Source of the DNA: Gillisia sp.
Lineage (GTDB): Bacteria; Bacteroidota; Bacteroidia; Flavobacteriales; Flavobacteriaceae
Reading direction: 5' to 3'
Length of the DNA: 64,000 bases
Assembly: GCA_024635655.1 (NCBI GenBank)
Contig: JAGXIL010000024.1
Span: forward strand, 1-64,000
Part shown: positions 18,492-28,073 of the stretch, piece by piece
Layout: each line of letters starts with the position of its first letter
Position numbering within the stretch: position 1 is the first letter of the stretch
Notes under the pieces: generated by a model
What the model saw: only the letters and a program-made list of their open reading frames with translations
Databases searched by the model: none
What the model was told of the DNA's origin: nothing
Program-made: the position numbers and the translations under genes

Positions 18492-18637
18492 CTTCTGTTT
18501 TTATAAAGTGCAAAAATATAGAGGATTTCCTTAAATCTACAAGGAATGTCAAAAAATAACTCATTCCAACAAAATGTACAAAATTTACAGTTTTGAAAGA
18601 GAAGAGGGGGGGAAGATGGATGCCCCTGCAGAACCTT

Positions 18638-19810
18638 TTATTCTATGGCCAATACCGCCTGTTCCCTTTTCCGAAGCACCAGGATTATTCCAAGGGCAAT
18701 AAAGACACCCATTCCTGCCATTGCCGCTCCAACCAGGGTTGCAGATGCAATGCCGTATCCCATGGCTATAGGTAAACCTGCAAAATAAGCCCCGGAAGCA
18801 TTACCCACATTAAATGCGCTTTGATTCAAAGAGGATCCTAACATTTCTGAACCTTTGGCAGTTGTGATCATCGCCATTTGTATAGGAGTGGCAAGACAAA
18901 AAGCAAAGGTGCTTATTAGAAATGTCAGGACCAGAACAGCAATTTTATCTGTGGCAAAAAATGTATTGCTTAGAAGCAATATGACCATAATTACAAGGGT
19001 AATTACCACTGCATTAATTGGAGAGAACTTCTCTGCCAGTTTTGCGCCAATGAAATTTCCCACTACCATCCCTATACCCGCCAGGATCATCACGTAGCTT
19101 ACAATACTTTCAGGATGCCCGGCCACATTGGTGATAAGCGGGGCTATGTAACTGTACCAGGCAAAAAATCCGCCGGTACCAATGGTGGTTAAGAAAAAGA
19201 CCATCCACAATTCGCCTCTTTTCAGCACCTTCAGATCTTTTCGCAATCCGTTGGAGGAAGATATAGGCAGGGCGGGCATCCAAAAAATAACACTTAAAAC
19301 AGCAAGAATTCCTACTATTCCTACGGCCAGAAAAGATACTCCCCAGGAGTAGGATTGCCCAAGATAGGTGCCTAAAGGTACCCCCAGGACATTGGCTACC
19401 GTAAGGCCGGTGAACATCATAGCTATAGCCTGAGCCGATTTACCCGGTTTTGCCAGTTTTCCAGCTACTACCGCGCCTATACCAAAAAAGGCACCATGGG
19501 GGAGTCCCGACAAAAACCTCATTACCATCAGGGAATTGTAATTATATGCATAGGCAGAGAGGGTATTGAATATTGTAAACCACACCATAAGCCACATCAG
19601 GATCTTATGGGCAGGCCATCTTCCGGCTATTCCGGTTATGACCGGGGCTCCAACCACTACTCCCATGGCGTATGCTGATATAAAATGCCCCGCCTGGGGT
19701 ATGGTGATGTCTAAGTCTTCTGCTACATTGGGTAAGATCCCCATGATAACAAATTCTGTCATTCCTATCCCAAAACCTCCAATGGCTAATGCAATGAGTG
19801 CTTTCTTCAT
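18638..19810 (-). CDS. MFS transporter (AraJ/DHA1 drug-efflux type)
   Basis: 12-TM, GGFGIGMTEFVIMGILPNVAEDL, RFLSGLPHGAFFGIGAVVA. Confidence 0.9.
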   Translation of the reverse strand: MKKALIALAIGGFGIGMTEFVIMGILPNVAEDLDITIPQAGHFISAYAMGVVVGAPVITGIAGRWPAHKILMWLMVWFTIFNTLSAYAYNYNSLMVMRFLSGLPHGAFFGIGAVVAGKLAKPGKSAQAIAMMFTGLTVANVLGVPLGTYLGQSYSWGVSFLAVGIVGILAVLSVIFWMPALPISSSNGLRKDLKVLKRGELWMVFFLTTIGTGGFFAWYSYIAPLITNVAGHPESIVSYVMILAGIGMVVGNFIGAKLAEKFSPINAVVITLVIMVILLLSNTFFATDKIAVLVLTFLISTFAFCLATPIQMAMITTAKGSEMLGSSLNQSAFNVGNASGAYFAGLPIAMGYGIASATLVGAAMAGMGVFIALGIILVLRKREQAVLAIE

Positions 19811-20152
19811 TTTGACTAAAAATTAATTTGCAAAAATACGGGAGATAAACAATACAAGGTAATTTTTAGGGGATAAAATGCTAAATCGATATAGCTGTCA
19901 GGCCTTGTTTTTAGGTGGAAATGTTCTATAAAAAAACTTACAATCAAGGTACTGCCTTTATGAACCAGGTTTAAATAAGAGATAGAAAAACCCTGCTATT
20001 TAAGTGGTGGAATCGAAAATTCCTCTATTATTTGTTAAAAAGAACATATATTATAAGGTAACATCTAATCTTAGGGTTAAAAAATATTGGTACAATCCTT
20101 TTACATTTGTTACTTTTGTCAACCGTAATAAATACTGAAGTAAAAGCAGATT

Positions 20153-21343
20153 ATGAACATACACGAATATCAAGGAAAAGAAATTTTAAGCAGCTTTGGA
20201 GTGCGCATCCAGCGTGGTATTGTTGCTCATAATGCAAAAGAAGCAGTAGATGCTGCAAAAGAACTTACTGAACTTACAGGAACCGGCTGGCATGTGATCA
20301 AAGCCCAGGTCCATGCAGGAGGACGAGGAAAAGGCGGGGGTGTAAAACTTGCCAAAAATCTTAAGGAAGTAGAAGAAATTGCAGGACAAATTATAGGTAT
20401 GAACCTTATTACGCCTCAAACTTCTGCTGAAGGGAAGCGGGTTCACCAGGTTCTGGTAGCTGAAGATGTTTATTACCCCGGGGACAGTGAACCTGAAGAA
20501 TATTATATGTCTGTGCTTCTTAACCGTTCAACTGGCCGTAACATGATCATGTATTCTACCGAAGGTGGAGTGGATATTGAATCTGTTGCTGAAAACACTC
20601 CGGAACTTATTTTTACTGAAGAAATTGACCCATCAGTAGGCTTAATGCCTTTCCAGGCCAGAAGAGTTGCTTTTAATCTTGGCCTTAGCGGAAATGCTTT
20701 TAAAGACATGACAAAATTTGTGATGGCGCTTTATAAGGCATTCGAAAATTCAGATTCTTCTTTATTTGAGATCAACCCGGTCCTTAAAACTAGTGATGAT
20801 AAAATTTTGGCCGTTGATGCTAAAGTTACTTTAGATGATAACGCCCTTTACCGTCATAAAGATTATGCAGAGATGCGTGATATTCGTGAAGAAAATGCAA
20901 CTGAAGTAGAAGCGAGAAAAGTTGGCCTTAGCTACGTAGATCTTGACGGAAACGTAGGATGTATGGTTAACGGTGCCGGACTTGCCATGGCAACTATGGA
21001 CCTTATTAAACATGCCGGGGGAGAGCCTGCAAACTTTTTGGACGTTGGAGGAACTGCAGACGCAAAACGAGTAGAAGAGGCTTTCAGGTTGATCCTGAAG
21101 GATCCTAAAGTAAAAGCGATCCTTATCAATATTTTTGGAGGAATTGTAAGATGTGACAGGGTTGCACAGGGTATAGTAGATGCCTATAAAAATATGGGGA
21201 ACATCGAAGTGCCGATCATTGTGCGTCTTCAGGGAACCAATGCTGATATCGCGAAAGAACTTATAGACAATAGCGGACTTGGGGTACACAGTGCAGTTGA
21301 ATTTCAGGAAGCAGCAGATAAGGTACAGGAAGTGCTTAGTTAA
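20153..21343 (+). CDS. sucC: ADP-forming succinate-CoA ligase subunit beta
   Basis: MNIHEYQGKEIL, KAQVHAGGRGKGGGVKLA, FEINPVLKT, NFLDVGGTA, NIFGGIVRCD. Confidence 0.98.
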   Translation: MNIHEYQGKEILSSFGVRIQRGIVAHNAKEAVDAAKELTELTGTGWHVIKAQVHAGGRGKGGGVKLAKNLKEVEEIAGQIIGMNLITPQTSAEGKRVHQVLVAEDVYYPGDSEPEEYYMSVLLNRSTGRNMIMYSTEGGVDIESVAENTPELIFTEEIDPSVGLMPFQARRVAFNLGLSGNAFKDMTKFVMALYKAFENSDSSLFEINPVLKTSDDKILAVDAKVTLDDNALYRHKDYAEMRDIREENATEVEARKVGLSYVDLDGNVGCMVNGAGLAMATMDLIKHAGGEPANFLDVGGTADAKRVEEAFRLILKDPKVKAILINIFGGIVRCDRVAQGIVDAYKNMGNIEVPIIVRLQGTNADIAKELIDNSGLGVHSAVEFQEAADKVQEVLS

Positions 21344-21365
21344 CGACATAATTCGTATATAAATC

Positions 21366-21396
21366 AAAATCCCGGTACTTCCGGGATTTTTTGTTT
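21366..21396 (+). terminator. Intrinsic terminator of sucC
   Basis: AAAATCCCGG TACTT CCGGGATTTT followed by TTGTTTTT. Confidence 0.88.
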
Positions 21397-21550
21397 TTAT
21401 ATGTTGAGAGGACAGAGGACCAGGTGTCAGGCTGAGCTGGCGGTAGCCACGGTCGAAGCCGGGTTAATATTGATAATTTTGAGGTAGCCAGAAGGCCTCT
21501 CCTTCTACCATCTTATGGCGCCAATCCTATTTAATAACTGAAAAAACCAA

Positions 21551-21579
21551 CCTCGTCCTGCGGACACTCCTCTCTGGAG
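21551..21579. repeat. Dispersed repeat (CGTCCTGCGGACACtCCTC type)
   Basis: Inverted near-copy at 34210-34238. Confidence 0.65.
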
Positions 21580-21647
21580 GGAACTATTTGACCGGAATTT
21601 ATCATTTTTCTTTAACTTATGTGAACCTCCTCAATGGTAGGCGTTTA

Positions 21648-22100
21648 AGCAAAGCTCCAGAGGAGCGGTATATTTATAGAACAACGGAAAAAATCAACAA
21701 ATAAGCAGGAGCGGCATATTAATACCCTGAAAAATCATCATGCTGTCTGTTTTCATTGAGGATGTATGCGGCTCCTCCGGAGCTCTAAAATCAGTATTGC
21801 CAAATACTTTCCTAATTATCAGATTAGGGTTTTAAGTTTAACGCTAGTTCGCCAACACACCTTACCCTTTCAAGCCTCCTTCGACCAGGCCGCAAGACGT
21901 TTATTTAATTAAAAAATGATTTTCGTGCGGCCGCTCAGGATGACATTGTGTTATAATGGCCATAGTCAGGCGACCTGAATCAAATTTTTAAAACACGTCA
22001 GTGGTATGCTTAAAGCAAAGCTCCAGAGGAGCGGCATGTTTATAGAACATTGGAAACAATCCACAAATAAGCTCCGGAGGAGCGGCATATTTATACCATT
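21648..22100. repeat. Cluster of dispersed GCTCCrGAGGAGCGGCATATTTATAGAAC elements (mixed orientations)
   Basis: Copies near 21661, 21701 (degenerate), 21766-21790 (inverted), 22017 and 22069. Confidence 0.8.
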
Positions 22101-22145
22101 TTCCCAGGATTAAATGTTTTAGTTCAAAGTTGTCTTTACCTGGGG

Positions 22146-22472
22146 CTACTTTCCACTAGCGTCTTCTGAATCCGGGATGGTTTTGGCCTCTTTCTTGGGC
22201 ATGGGGCCTCGTTTGTAGATTACGAGTCCATTGAGGAAATTGCGGAGGAACTGGTCGCCGCATTCCATGTATTTTGGGTGGTCCTCAGCTCTGAAGATCG
22301 CTCCGAGTTCACTTTTAGTGACTTTAAAATCTACCAGGGAGCAGATCTCTACAATATCGTCATCACGTAATTTAAGCGCGACGCGTAATTTTTTAAATAT
22401 GTCGTTGTTTGATAATGCCATAGTGCAAAAGTAAGAAATTCCGGGGTCTATTGAAAAAATGAAATTGCTCAT
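22146..22472 (-). CDS. DUF1456 (YehS-like) family protein
   Basis: MALSNNDIFKKLRVALKLRDDDIVEICSLVDFKVTKSELGAIFR; the internal Met (MALSNND, about 22420) is the probable start. Confidence 0.85.
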   Translation of the reverse strand: MSNFIFSIDPGISYFCTMALSNNDIFKKLRVALKLRDDDIVEICSLVDFKVTKSELGAIFRAEDHPKYMECGDQFLRNFLNGLVIYKRGPMPKKEAKTIPDSEDASGK

Positions 22473-22596
22473 ATCTGTGCCCTTTCAAATTTGCCTCAAA
22501 AGGTTTTTTTTTAATTTTCCGGAAAAAACGTTTCCTTTGGATATCTGCCGCACCAAAGAGACCTTAGAAAAGTCAATCTCCTAAGTTGCTGCAATT

Positions 22597-23619
22597 TTGA
22601 GCCCCATACCTATGAATGAACCAGGAACAATCTCTGCTGAAGATCTAAAATTTTACACCCTTTCAAATAATGCCGGAATCTCTGTCACATTGCTCAACCT
22701 TGGAGCCGGTGTCTTTGATCTGTTAGTTCCCGATAAGGATGGAAATCTTGTAAATGTAGTAGTAGGTCCTAAGAACAGGGAAGATTATCTGCTGCCTGAG
22801 TATCTGCAGGAAAACCGCTGTTTTGGATCCTCAGTTGGCCGGTATGCGGGAAGGATCTCCAACGGGAAATTCCGTATCAACAATGAATCCTTCCAATTAT
22901 CTGTAAAGGACGGGGTTCACATGCATGGAGGCAGTCGGGGTTTACAGCACAAGTTATGGGAGCTTGAGTCACAGGACAAAGATCGAAATGCTATTTGTTT
23001 CAGTTGTTTATCTGAAGCAGGGGAAGAGGGCTATCCCGGAAATTTAAAGGTACAGGTCACCTATACCCTTACAAAGGAAAATGCACTGGAGATTGAATAC
23101 AAGGCGGTTACAGATAGTTCCACTCCCGTAAATATAACCAATCACACCTTTTTTAATCTAAATGGCGGCGGTAGTGTTAGCGATCACGAACTAATTATCA
23201 ACGCGTTACATATTCTTGAAGTCGATGACAGACAACTGCCTACAGGTGAAATTGTCAATTTAAGAGGCCGGCCAAAGGATTTTTCCTTTAACATGAGAAT
23301 TGAAGAGCAGGAAATTGATGATACTTTTAAACTGGAGAAATCCGGTGACTTTGCGGCAACGCTTTTTGCCTGCAACACAGGGATCAGAATGCAGGTGAAA
23401 ACTAATCAGCCTGCAGTGGTTATTTATATTCCGGAGGCATTGCCTAACAAGTGGAAGTATAAAAACGAAGTTTTAAAATTTCCTACTATCTGTATTGAAA
23501 CTCAGAATTTTCCCGATGCCCCCAATCATAAGCATTTTCCTTCAGCCATTTTAGAGCCGGGTGAAGATTATGTCAATTTTTCCTCTTATAAATTCAGTGT
23601 AGAAAATGAGAAAGAATAA
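22597..23619 (+). CDS. galM: Aldose 1-epimerase
   Basis: NCFGSSVGRYAGRISNGKF-like region, HGGSRGLQHKLWE, NITNHTFFNLNG, CIETQNFPDAPNH; probable ATG at 22612. Confidence 0.93.
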   Translation: MSPIPMNEPGTISAEDLKFYTLSNNAGISVTLLNLGAGVFDLLVPDKDGNLVNVVVGPKNREDYLLPEYLQENRCFGSSVGRYAGRISNGKFRINNESFQLSVKDGVHMHGGSRGLQHKLWELESQDKDRNAICFSCLSEAGEEGYPGNLKVQVTYTLTKENALEIEYKAVTDSSTPVNITNHTFFNLNGGGSVSDHELIINALHILEVDDRQLPTGEIVNLRGRPKDFSFNMRIEEQEIDDTFKLEKSGDFAATLFACNTGIRMQVKTNQPAVVIYIPEALPNKWKYKNEVLKFPTICIETQNFPDAPNHKHFPSAILEPGEDYVNFSSYKFSVENEKE

Positions 23620-23638
23620 ATGTACTAAATACGATTAT

Positions 23639-23660
23639 TAAATATAAAATTTTATATTTA
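23639..23660. promoter_or_regulatory. 22-bp perfect AT palindrome between galM and the SSS symporter
   Basis: TAAATATAAAATTTTATATTTA equals its reverse complement. Confidence 0.5.
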
Positions 23661-23679
23661 TCCACAATAATAAGCATCT

Positions 23680-25266
23680 ATGGTAGGAATTTTATCGTTT
23701 GTTGGTTTTACTGCCCTTGTGGCCATTTTTGCTTACCTCTCAACCCGAAAAACCGACGAAACTTCCAGTGACGGATATTTCCTTGGAGGCCGGAGTTTAA
23801 CTGCCGGGGTAATTGCAGGTTCGGTACTGCTAACTAACCTTTCTACGGAGCAGATCGTGGGATTAAACGGACAGGCCTTTAGTGAAGGGATCCTGGTGAT
23901 GGCCTGGGAAACTCTGGCAGCCATTGCCATTGTAATCACGGCGTTATTCCTGCTGCCCAGGTATCTCAAAGGCGGACTTACAACCGTGCCACAATTCCTG
24001 GAAAGAAGATTTGATAAAATGACCAAGACCATAGTTTCGGCTTTGTTCCTTTCAGGATATATGATCATCTTTTTACCAATCGTGCTTTATTCCGGAGGAT
24101 TGGCCCTCAGCACCATGTTCGGCGTACCGGAAATGCTCGGCATCTCTGATACCGCTGCCCTTTGGCTATCGGTATGGGGAATTGGGATCATAGGATCCAT
24201 TTACGCCATTTTTGGAGGATTAAAGGCGGTGGCGGTTTCGGATACCGTGAACGCCATTGGTTTATTAATAGGGGGATTGATGATCCCGGTTTTTGGCCTT
24301 ATGGCCATTGGAGATGGCGGGATCCTTAACGGACTCGAAGTATTGGTAGAATCCAATCCCGAAAAATTTAACTCTATAGGAGGGCCTGAAGCTTCAGTGC
24401 CTTTTAGTACAATATTTACCGGAATGATGCTGGTGCAGTTGTTTTACTGGGGAACCAATCAGGCCATTATTCAACGTGCCCTGGCTGCAAAAAATTTAAG
24501 GGAAGGACAAAAAGGGTTGATGCTTGCTGCTTTTATAAAGATCCTGGGGCCCATTATGGTGGTGCTTCCGGGGATCATAGCTTATCATATGTTTCAGGGG
24601 GACCTCGCTAATGCAGACCAGGCTTATCCTGCCCTGGTGAATGCGGTTTTGCCGGCTCCCCTGGTAGGGTTCTTTGCTGCTGTACTTTTCGGGGCGATCC
24701 TGAGTTCCTTTAACTCTGCGCTGAACAGCTCAGTTACCCTTTTCGGATTTGATATTTACAAGCAGTATTTCAATGCAGAAGCCACGGAAGAAACTGTGGT
24801 TAAAAAAGGAAAACAATTCGGGATCTTTCTGGCTATTATGTCTATGTTCATCGCGCCTTTAATTGCCAACGCGCCTATGGGCTTGTTTGGATATCTTCAG
24901 GAAGTGAATGGGGCCTATAGTATTCCTATTCTTACTATAGTGATCGTTGGATATTTGAGCAACAGGATCCCTGCACTCGCTGCAAAAATTGCCATTTTCA
25001 GTGGGGTGGGTTTTTATCTCATTTATCTGGGCCTGAAGTATTTTGTAGTGGAAGAGGGATCCCTGCCTCATTACCTGCACGTCATGGCCATACTTTTTGT
25101 GCTGAACATCACCATTATGTACCTTATCGGAAAATGGAGGCCTACAGAAGTTGCCTATGTTGATCAACACACCAAACAAGTGGATATAGTGCCGTGGAGC
25201 GCTGCAAAACCTGTGGGTATAGGAATTGTTACTCTGGTAATCTTTATCTATGTCTATTTCGCGTAG
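23680..25266 (+). CDS. SSS-family sodium:sugar (probably galactose) symporter
   Basis: GGRSLTAGVIAGSVLLTNLSTEQIVGLNGQAF, YAIFGGLKAVAVSDTVNAIGL, WGTNQAIIQRALAAKNLREGQKG; between galM and galT. Confidence 0.93.
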   Translation: MVGILSFVGFTALVAIFAYLSTRKTDETSSDGYFLGGRSLTAGVIAGSVLLTNLSTEQIVGLNGQAFSEGILVMAWETLAAIAIVITALFLLPRYLKGGLTTVPQFLERRFDKMTKTIVSALFLSGYMIIFLPIVLYSGGLALSTMFGVPEMLGISDTAALWLSVWGIGIIGSIYAIFGGLKAVAVSDTVNAIGLLIGGLMIPVFGLMAIGDGGILNGLEVLVESNPEKFNSIGGPEASVPFSTIFTGMMLVQLFYWGTNQAIIQRALAAKNLREGQKGLMLAAFIKILGPIMVVLPGIIAYHMFQGDLANADQAYPALVNAVLPAPLVGFFAAVLFGAILSSFNSALNSSVTLFGFDIYKQYFNAEATEETVVKKGKQFGIFLAIMSMFIAPLIANAPMGLFGYLQEVNGAYSIPILTIVIVGYLSNRIPALAAKIAIFSGVGFYLIYLGLKYFVVEEGSLPHYLHVMAILFVLNITIMYLIGKWRPTEVAYVDQHTKQVDIVPWSAAKPVGIGIVTLVIFIYVYFA

Positions 25267-25376
25267 ACCGGGTTTATAGATTCCCGTTCTATGATCGAGG
25301 TTTTCAGCACTTCCTGCAAAGGTTAACAAGGCTGTTATTGACATTCAGTTCTTAGAGGCTTCTCTACACTGCATTG

Positions 25377-26438
25377 CTACTGTTTATTATAATGTACTTC
25401 TGGTAAATTACTCAGGGTCTCTGCCGCCTGTTCTGCAGTAATATCCCGCTGGGGGCTTGCAAACAGTTCATAACCCACCATGAATTTCTTTACCGTTGCT
25501 GATCGCAGCAGCGGCGGATAAAAGGACATATGGAAATGCCACTCGGGATACTCATCTCCCGTAGTAGGTTGCTGGTGAATTCCGGAAGAGTAGGGGAAGG
25601 AGGTTTGAAATAAATTGTCGTAGCGAATACAGAGGGCCTTGATTATTGCAGCAAAAGCCTCTTCTTCCTCAGCATCCATTTGGCCCATATGCTGAAGGTG
25701 TTTCTTCGGAAGGATCATTACCTCATAAGGCCATATTGCCCAATACGGAACCAGGGCAACAAAATGTTCATTTTTAACCACAATACGTTCATCCAGTTCC
25801 AGTTCCTGCTCCAAATAATCCTGAAGCAGACTCCTCTTATTAGCATCCCAATGCGCTTTAAAATGCTTTCCCTTTTTCAGTACTTCAGAAGGAATGGATC
25901 TCTGTGACCAGATCTGGCCATGGGGATGCGGATTGCTGCACCCCATGGCATCCCCCTTGTTTTCAAAGATCTGGACGTAGTTGATGTCTTTTTCAGCACC
26001 TAACTGTGCATATTCATTCCTCCACATTTTAATTACCTTTTGAATTTCCTCAACCTCCATAAGCGGAAGGGTAAGGGAATGATCGGGAGAGAAACAAACT
26101 ACCTTGCAAATTCCCGATTCAGATTCTGCCTGCAGTAAACCTTTTGAAAATTTCTCTTCAGAGCCATCCGGCATCAAAGCCGGAAAATCATTTTCAAAGG
26201 TATAGGGTTCTTTATAATCCGGATTCACCTCTCCGCCCGATCGGCTGTTGGTAGGGCACAAATAACAGGTAGGGTCATATTTCGGCCTAACCTCCGTTAC
26301 CGCCTGCTCTGTCTTTCCCTGCCATGGCCTCTTTGTGCGGTGCGGGGAAACCAACACCCATTCGCCGGTTAAGATGTTATACCGTCTGTGGGGGGCTTCG
26401 TTAAAGGTGCTGTTCATAGGTGTTATATTAATATTCAA
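25377..26438 (-). CDS. galT: Galactose-1-phosphate uridylyltransferase
   Basis: RRYNILTGEWVLVSPHRTKRPWQG, GCSNPHPHGQIWS, EWHFHMSFYPPLLRSA. Confidence 0.96.
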   Translation of the reverse strand: MNINITPMNSTFNEAPHRRYNILTGEWVLVSPHRTKRPWQGKTEQAVTEVRPKYDPTCYLCPTNSRSGGEVNPDYKEPYTFENDFPALMPDGSEEKFSKGLLQAESESGICKVVCFSPDHSLTLPLMEVEEIQKVIKMWRNEYAQLGAEKDINYVQIFENKGDAMGCSNPHPHGQIWSQRSIPSEVLKKGKHFKAHWDANKRSLLQDYLEQELELDERIVVKNEHFVALVPYWAIWPYEVMILPKKHLQHMGQMDAEEEEAFAAIIKALCIRYDNLFQTSFPYSSGIHQQPTTGDEYPEWHFHMSFYPPLLRSATVKKFMVGYELFASPQRDITAEQAAETLSNLPEVHYNKQ

Positions 26439-26712
26439 ATTTCAAGGTAATTTCAAGGGTCAAGGATCAAGTTTCAAGGTTCAGGTTTCTGGTTTCAAGG
26501 TTAAAATTCCAAATTCCAAGATCCAAATTCAAGGTTCAAGAATCAAGGCTCAAAGTTCATGTTTCTGATAAAATTCCCAATTTTCATGCTATAAATTCGA
26601 GGTTTCAGGTTCCAAACTTCAGGTTTCAGATTCAGATTTAAAGAACCAAAATTCTAACCTCTGGTTTTAAATTCCGAGCTCCAAATTCAAGGTTCGAAAT
26701 TTCAGGTTAAAA
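26434..26712. repeat. Long degenerate heptanucleotide array (NNTTCAA/NNTTCAG)
   Basis: TTCAA-type pentamers at 26452, 59, 66, 73, 80, 87, 94, 26501, then 26514, 21, 28, 35, 42, 49, 56, 63, and more weakly to about 26705; spacing almost always 7. Confidence 0.85.
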
Positions 26713-26745
26713 ATAAACTTTCGCGATAGGGAGCTCCAGGTCTTT

Positions 26746-26819
26746 ATCACCCATCTCTTACTCTTCACTCCTAACTCTTAACCCATAACTAATCACCAAT
26801 CCCTAATCCCTATCCACAA
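26746..26819. repeat. Degenerate heptanucleotide array overlapping the galK 3' end (cttactc ttcactc ctaactc ttaaccc ataacta atcacca atcccta atcccta)
   Basis: Eight consecutive 7-mers 26757-26812; galK stop codon (CTA on + strand) at 26803-26805 lies inside. Confidence 0.8.
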
Positions 26820-27936
26820 CAACCCCTTCCCCCGCAACTACAGTAATAAATTCGGGAGGGAAACCGAATTTCTTTTCATAAGCTGAAGATATTTCCTTCT
26901 CAAATTCTGCTATTTTATCTTCTACAATAATATTGATCGTACAGCCGCCGAAGCCTCCGCCCATCATTCGGGAACCGTAGATGTACTCTTTATCTTCAGT
27001 ATAATTTACCAGAAAATCCAGCTCTTTACAACTCACTTCGTACAGATCCCGAAGTCCATAATGCGACTGGTACATTAAGTCCCCAAATTTTCGGAGATCT
27101 CCGGCTTTTAAATTTTTACTTGCCCCGATGACCCTCGAATTTTCTTCAAGAACATAGAGCACACGGTTGTATTGGGTTTCTGAAAGTTGTGTCCGGAAGG
27201 AATTCAGCATCTCAAGATCAACATCCCGAAGCGTTTTAACTTCCTGATTCTTCTGCTGAATTATCTCCAGCGCGGTTTCACATTCTGCTCTCCGGGTATT
27301 GTATTCCCCTTCCGCCAGGCTGTGGGAAACTTTAGTATTCACCAGCAGGATCTTACATGATCCAAAATCGGCAGGAATGTATTGGGCTTTCAGATCCAGG
27401 CAATCCAGCAGGATCAAATGTCCGCTTTTGCTCATTACCGAGGCGTATTGATCCATGATCCCGCATTGGGAACCGACGAAATTATTTTCTGCTGCCTGGG
27501 ATAGCTGTACGATCTCAAATTTAGAGAGCCCCAGGTTAAACAAGGCGTTTAATCCGGTGGCAAGGCCACATTCCAAAGCCGCAGAAGAACTGATTCCCGC
27601 TCCTATAGGAAGCTCGCTCTTCAGTCTGCATTCAAATCCGCGGAGTGTTTTGCCGCGCTTCTGAATTTCATTTACCACTCCCAGAATGTAATTTTCCCAG
27701 GTAGAGCTACTTTTTGCAATTTTATCCAGGTCAAACTCCAGGTGCGAATTATAGGTCTCACTAAAGACTGTGCACGATTTATCCTCTCCATTGGCCCGCA
27801 GTTCAAAAAAGATCTTTTTATTAATCGCGGTAGGCAAAACCAAACCTCTGTTATAATCGGTATGCTCTCCAATGAGATTGATACGGCCGGGGGACTCAAC
27901 TGTAATCCACGTTTTTGAACCGGATTGTAATGACAT
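26803..27936 (-). CDS. galK: Galactokinase
   Basis: SPGRINLIGEHTDYNRGLVLPTAI, LPIGAGISSSAALECG, GSRMMGGGFGGCTINI. Confidence 0.97.
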   Translation of the reverse strand: MSLQSGSKTWITVESPGRINLIGEHTDYNRGLVLPTAINKKIFFELRANGEDKSCTVFSETYNSHLEFDLDKIAKSSSTWENYILGVVNEIQKRGKTLRGFECRLKSELPIGAGISSSAALECGLATGLNALFNLGLSKFEIVQLSQAAENNFVGSQCGIMDQYASVMSKSGHLILLDCLDLKAQYIPADFGSCKILLVNTKVSHSLAEGEYNTRRAECETALEIIQQKNQEVKTLRDVDLEMLNSFRTQLSETQYNRVLYVLEENSRVIGASKNLKAGDLRKFGDLMYQSHYGLRDLYEVSCKELDFLVNYTEDKEYIYGSRMMGGGFGGCTINIIVEDKIAEFEKEISSAYEKKFGFPPEFITVVAGEGVVVDRD

Positions 27937-27992
27937 ATTTCTTATTTTTCAGTAAAGAAAGCTTCTTTAGTTTAAGATTAATTTTCAAAGAT

Positions 27993-28017
27993 AATTAATG
28001 TATTTTATACATTAATT
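27993..28017. promoter_or_regulatory. Candidate operator: perfect 11-bp inverted repeat AATTAATGTAT-TTT-ATACATTAATT
   Basis: In the divergent intergenic region between galK and the NUDIX-type regulator gene. Confidence 0.72.
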
Positions 28018-28073
28018 CTTTATTAAGAAAAAAAGTGGTTTTTTTGTGTAGGTGATCTTCTAATACAAAATAT

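Noticed and set aside
20831-21367. 178-aa minus-strand ORF
   Set aside because: Entirely antisense to sucC; no recognisable domain.
26335-26568. 77-aa plus-strand ORF rich in FKVQ/GSxxK repeats
   Set aside because: Starts antisense inside galT and continues into the TTCAA heptad tract; repeat-derived artefact.
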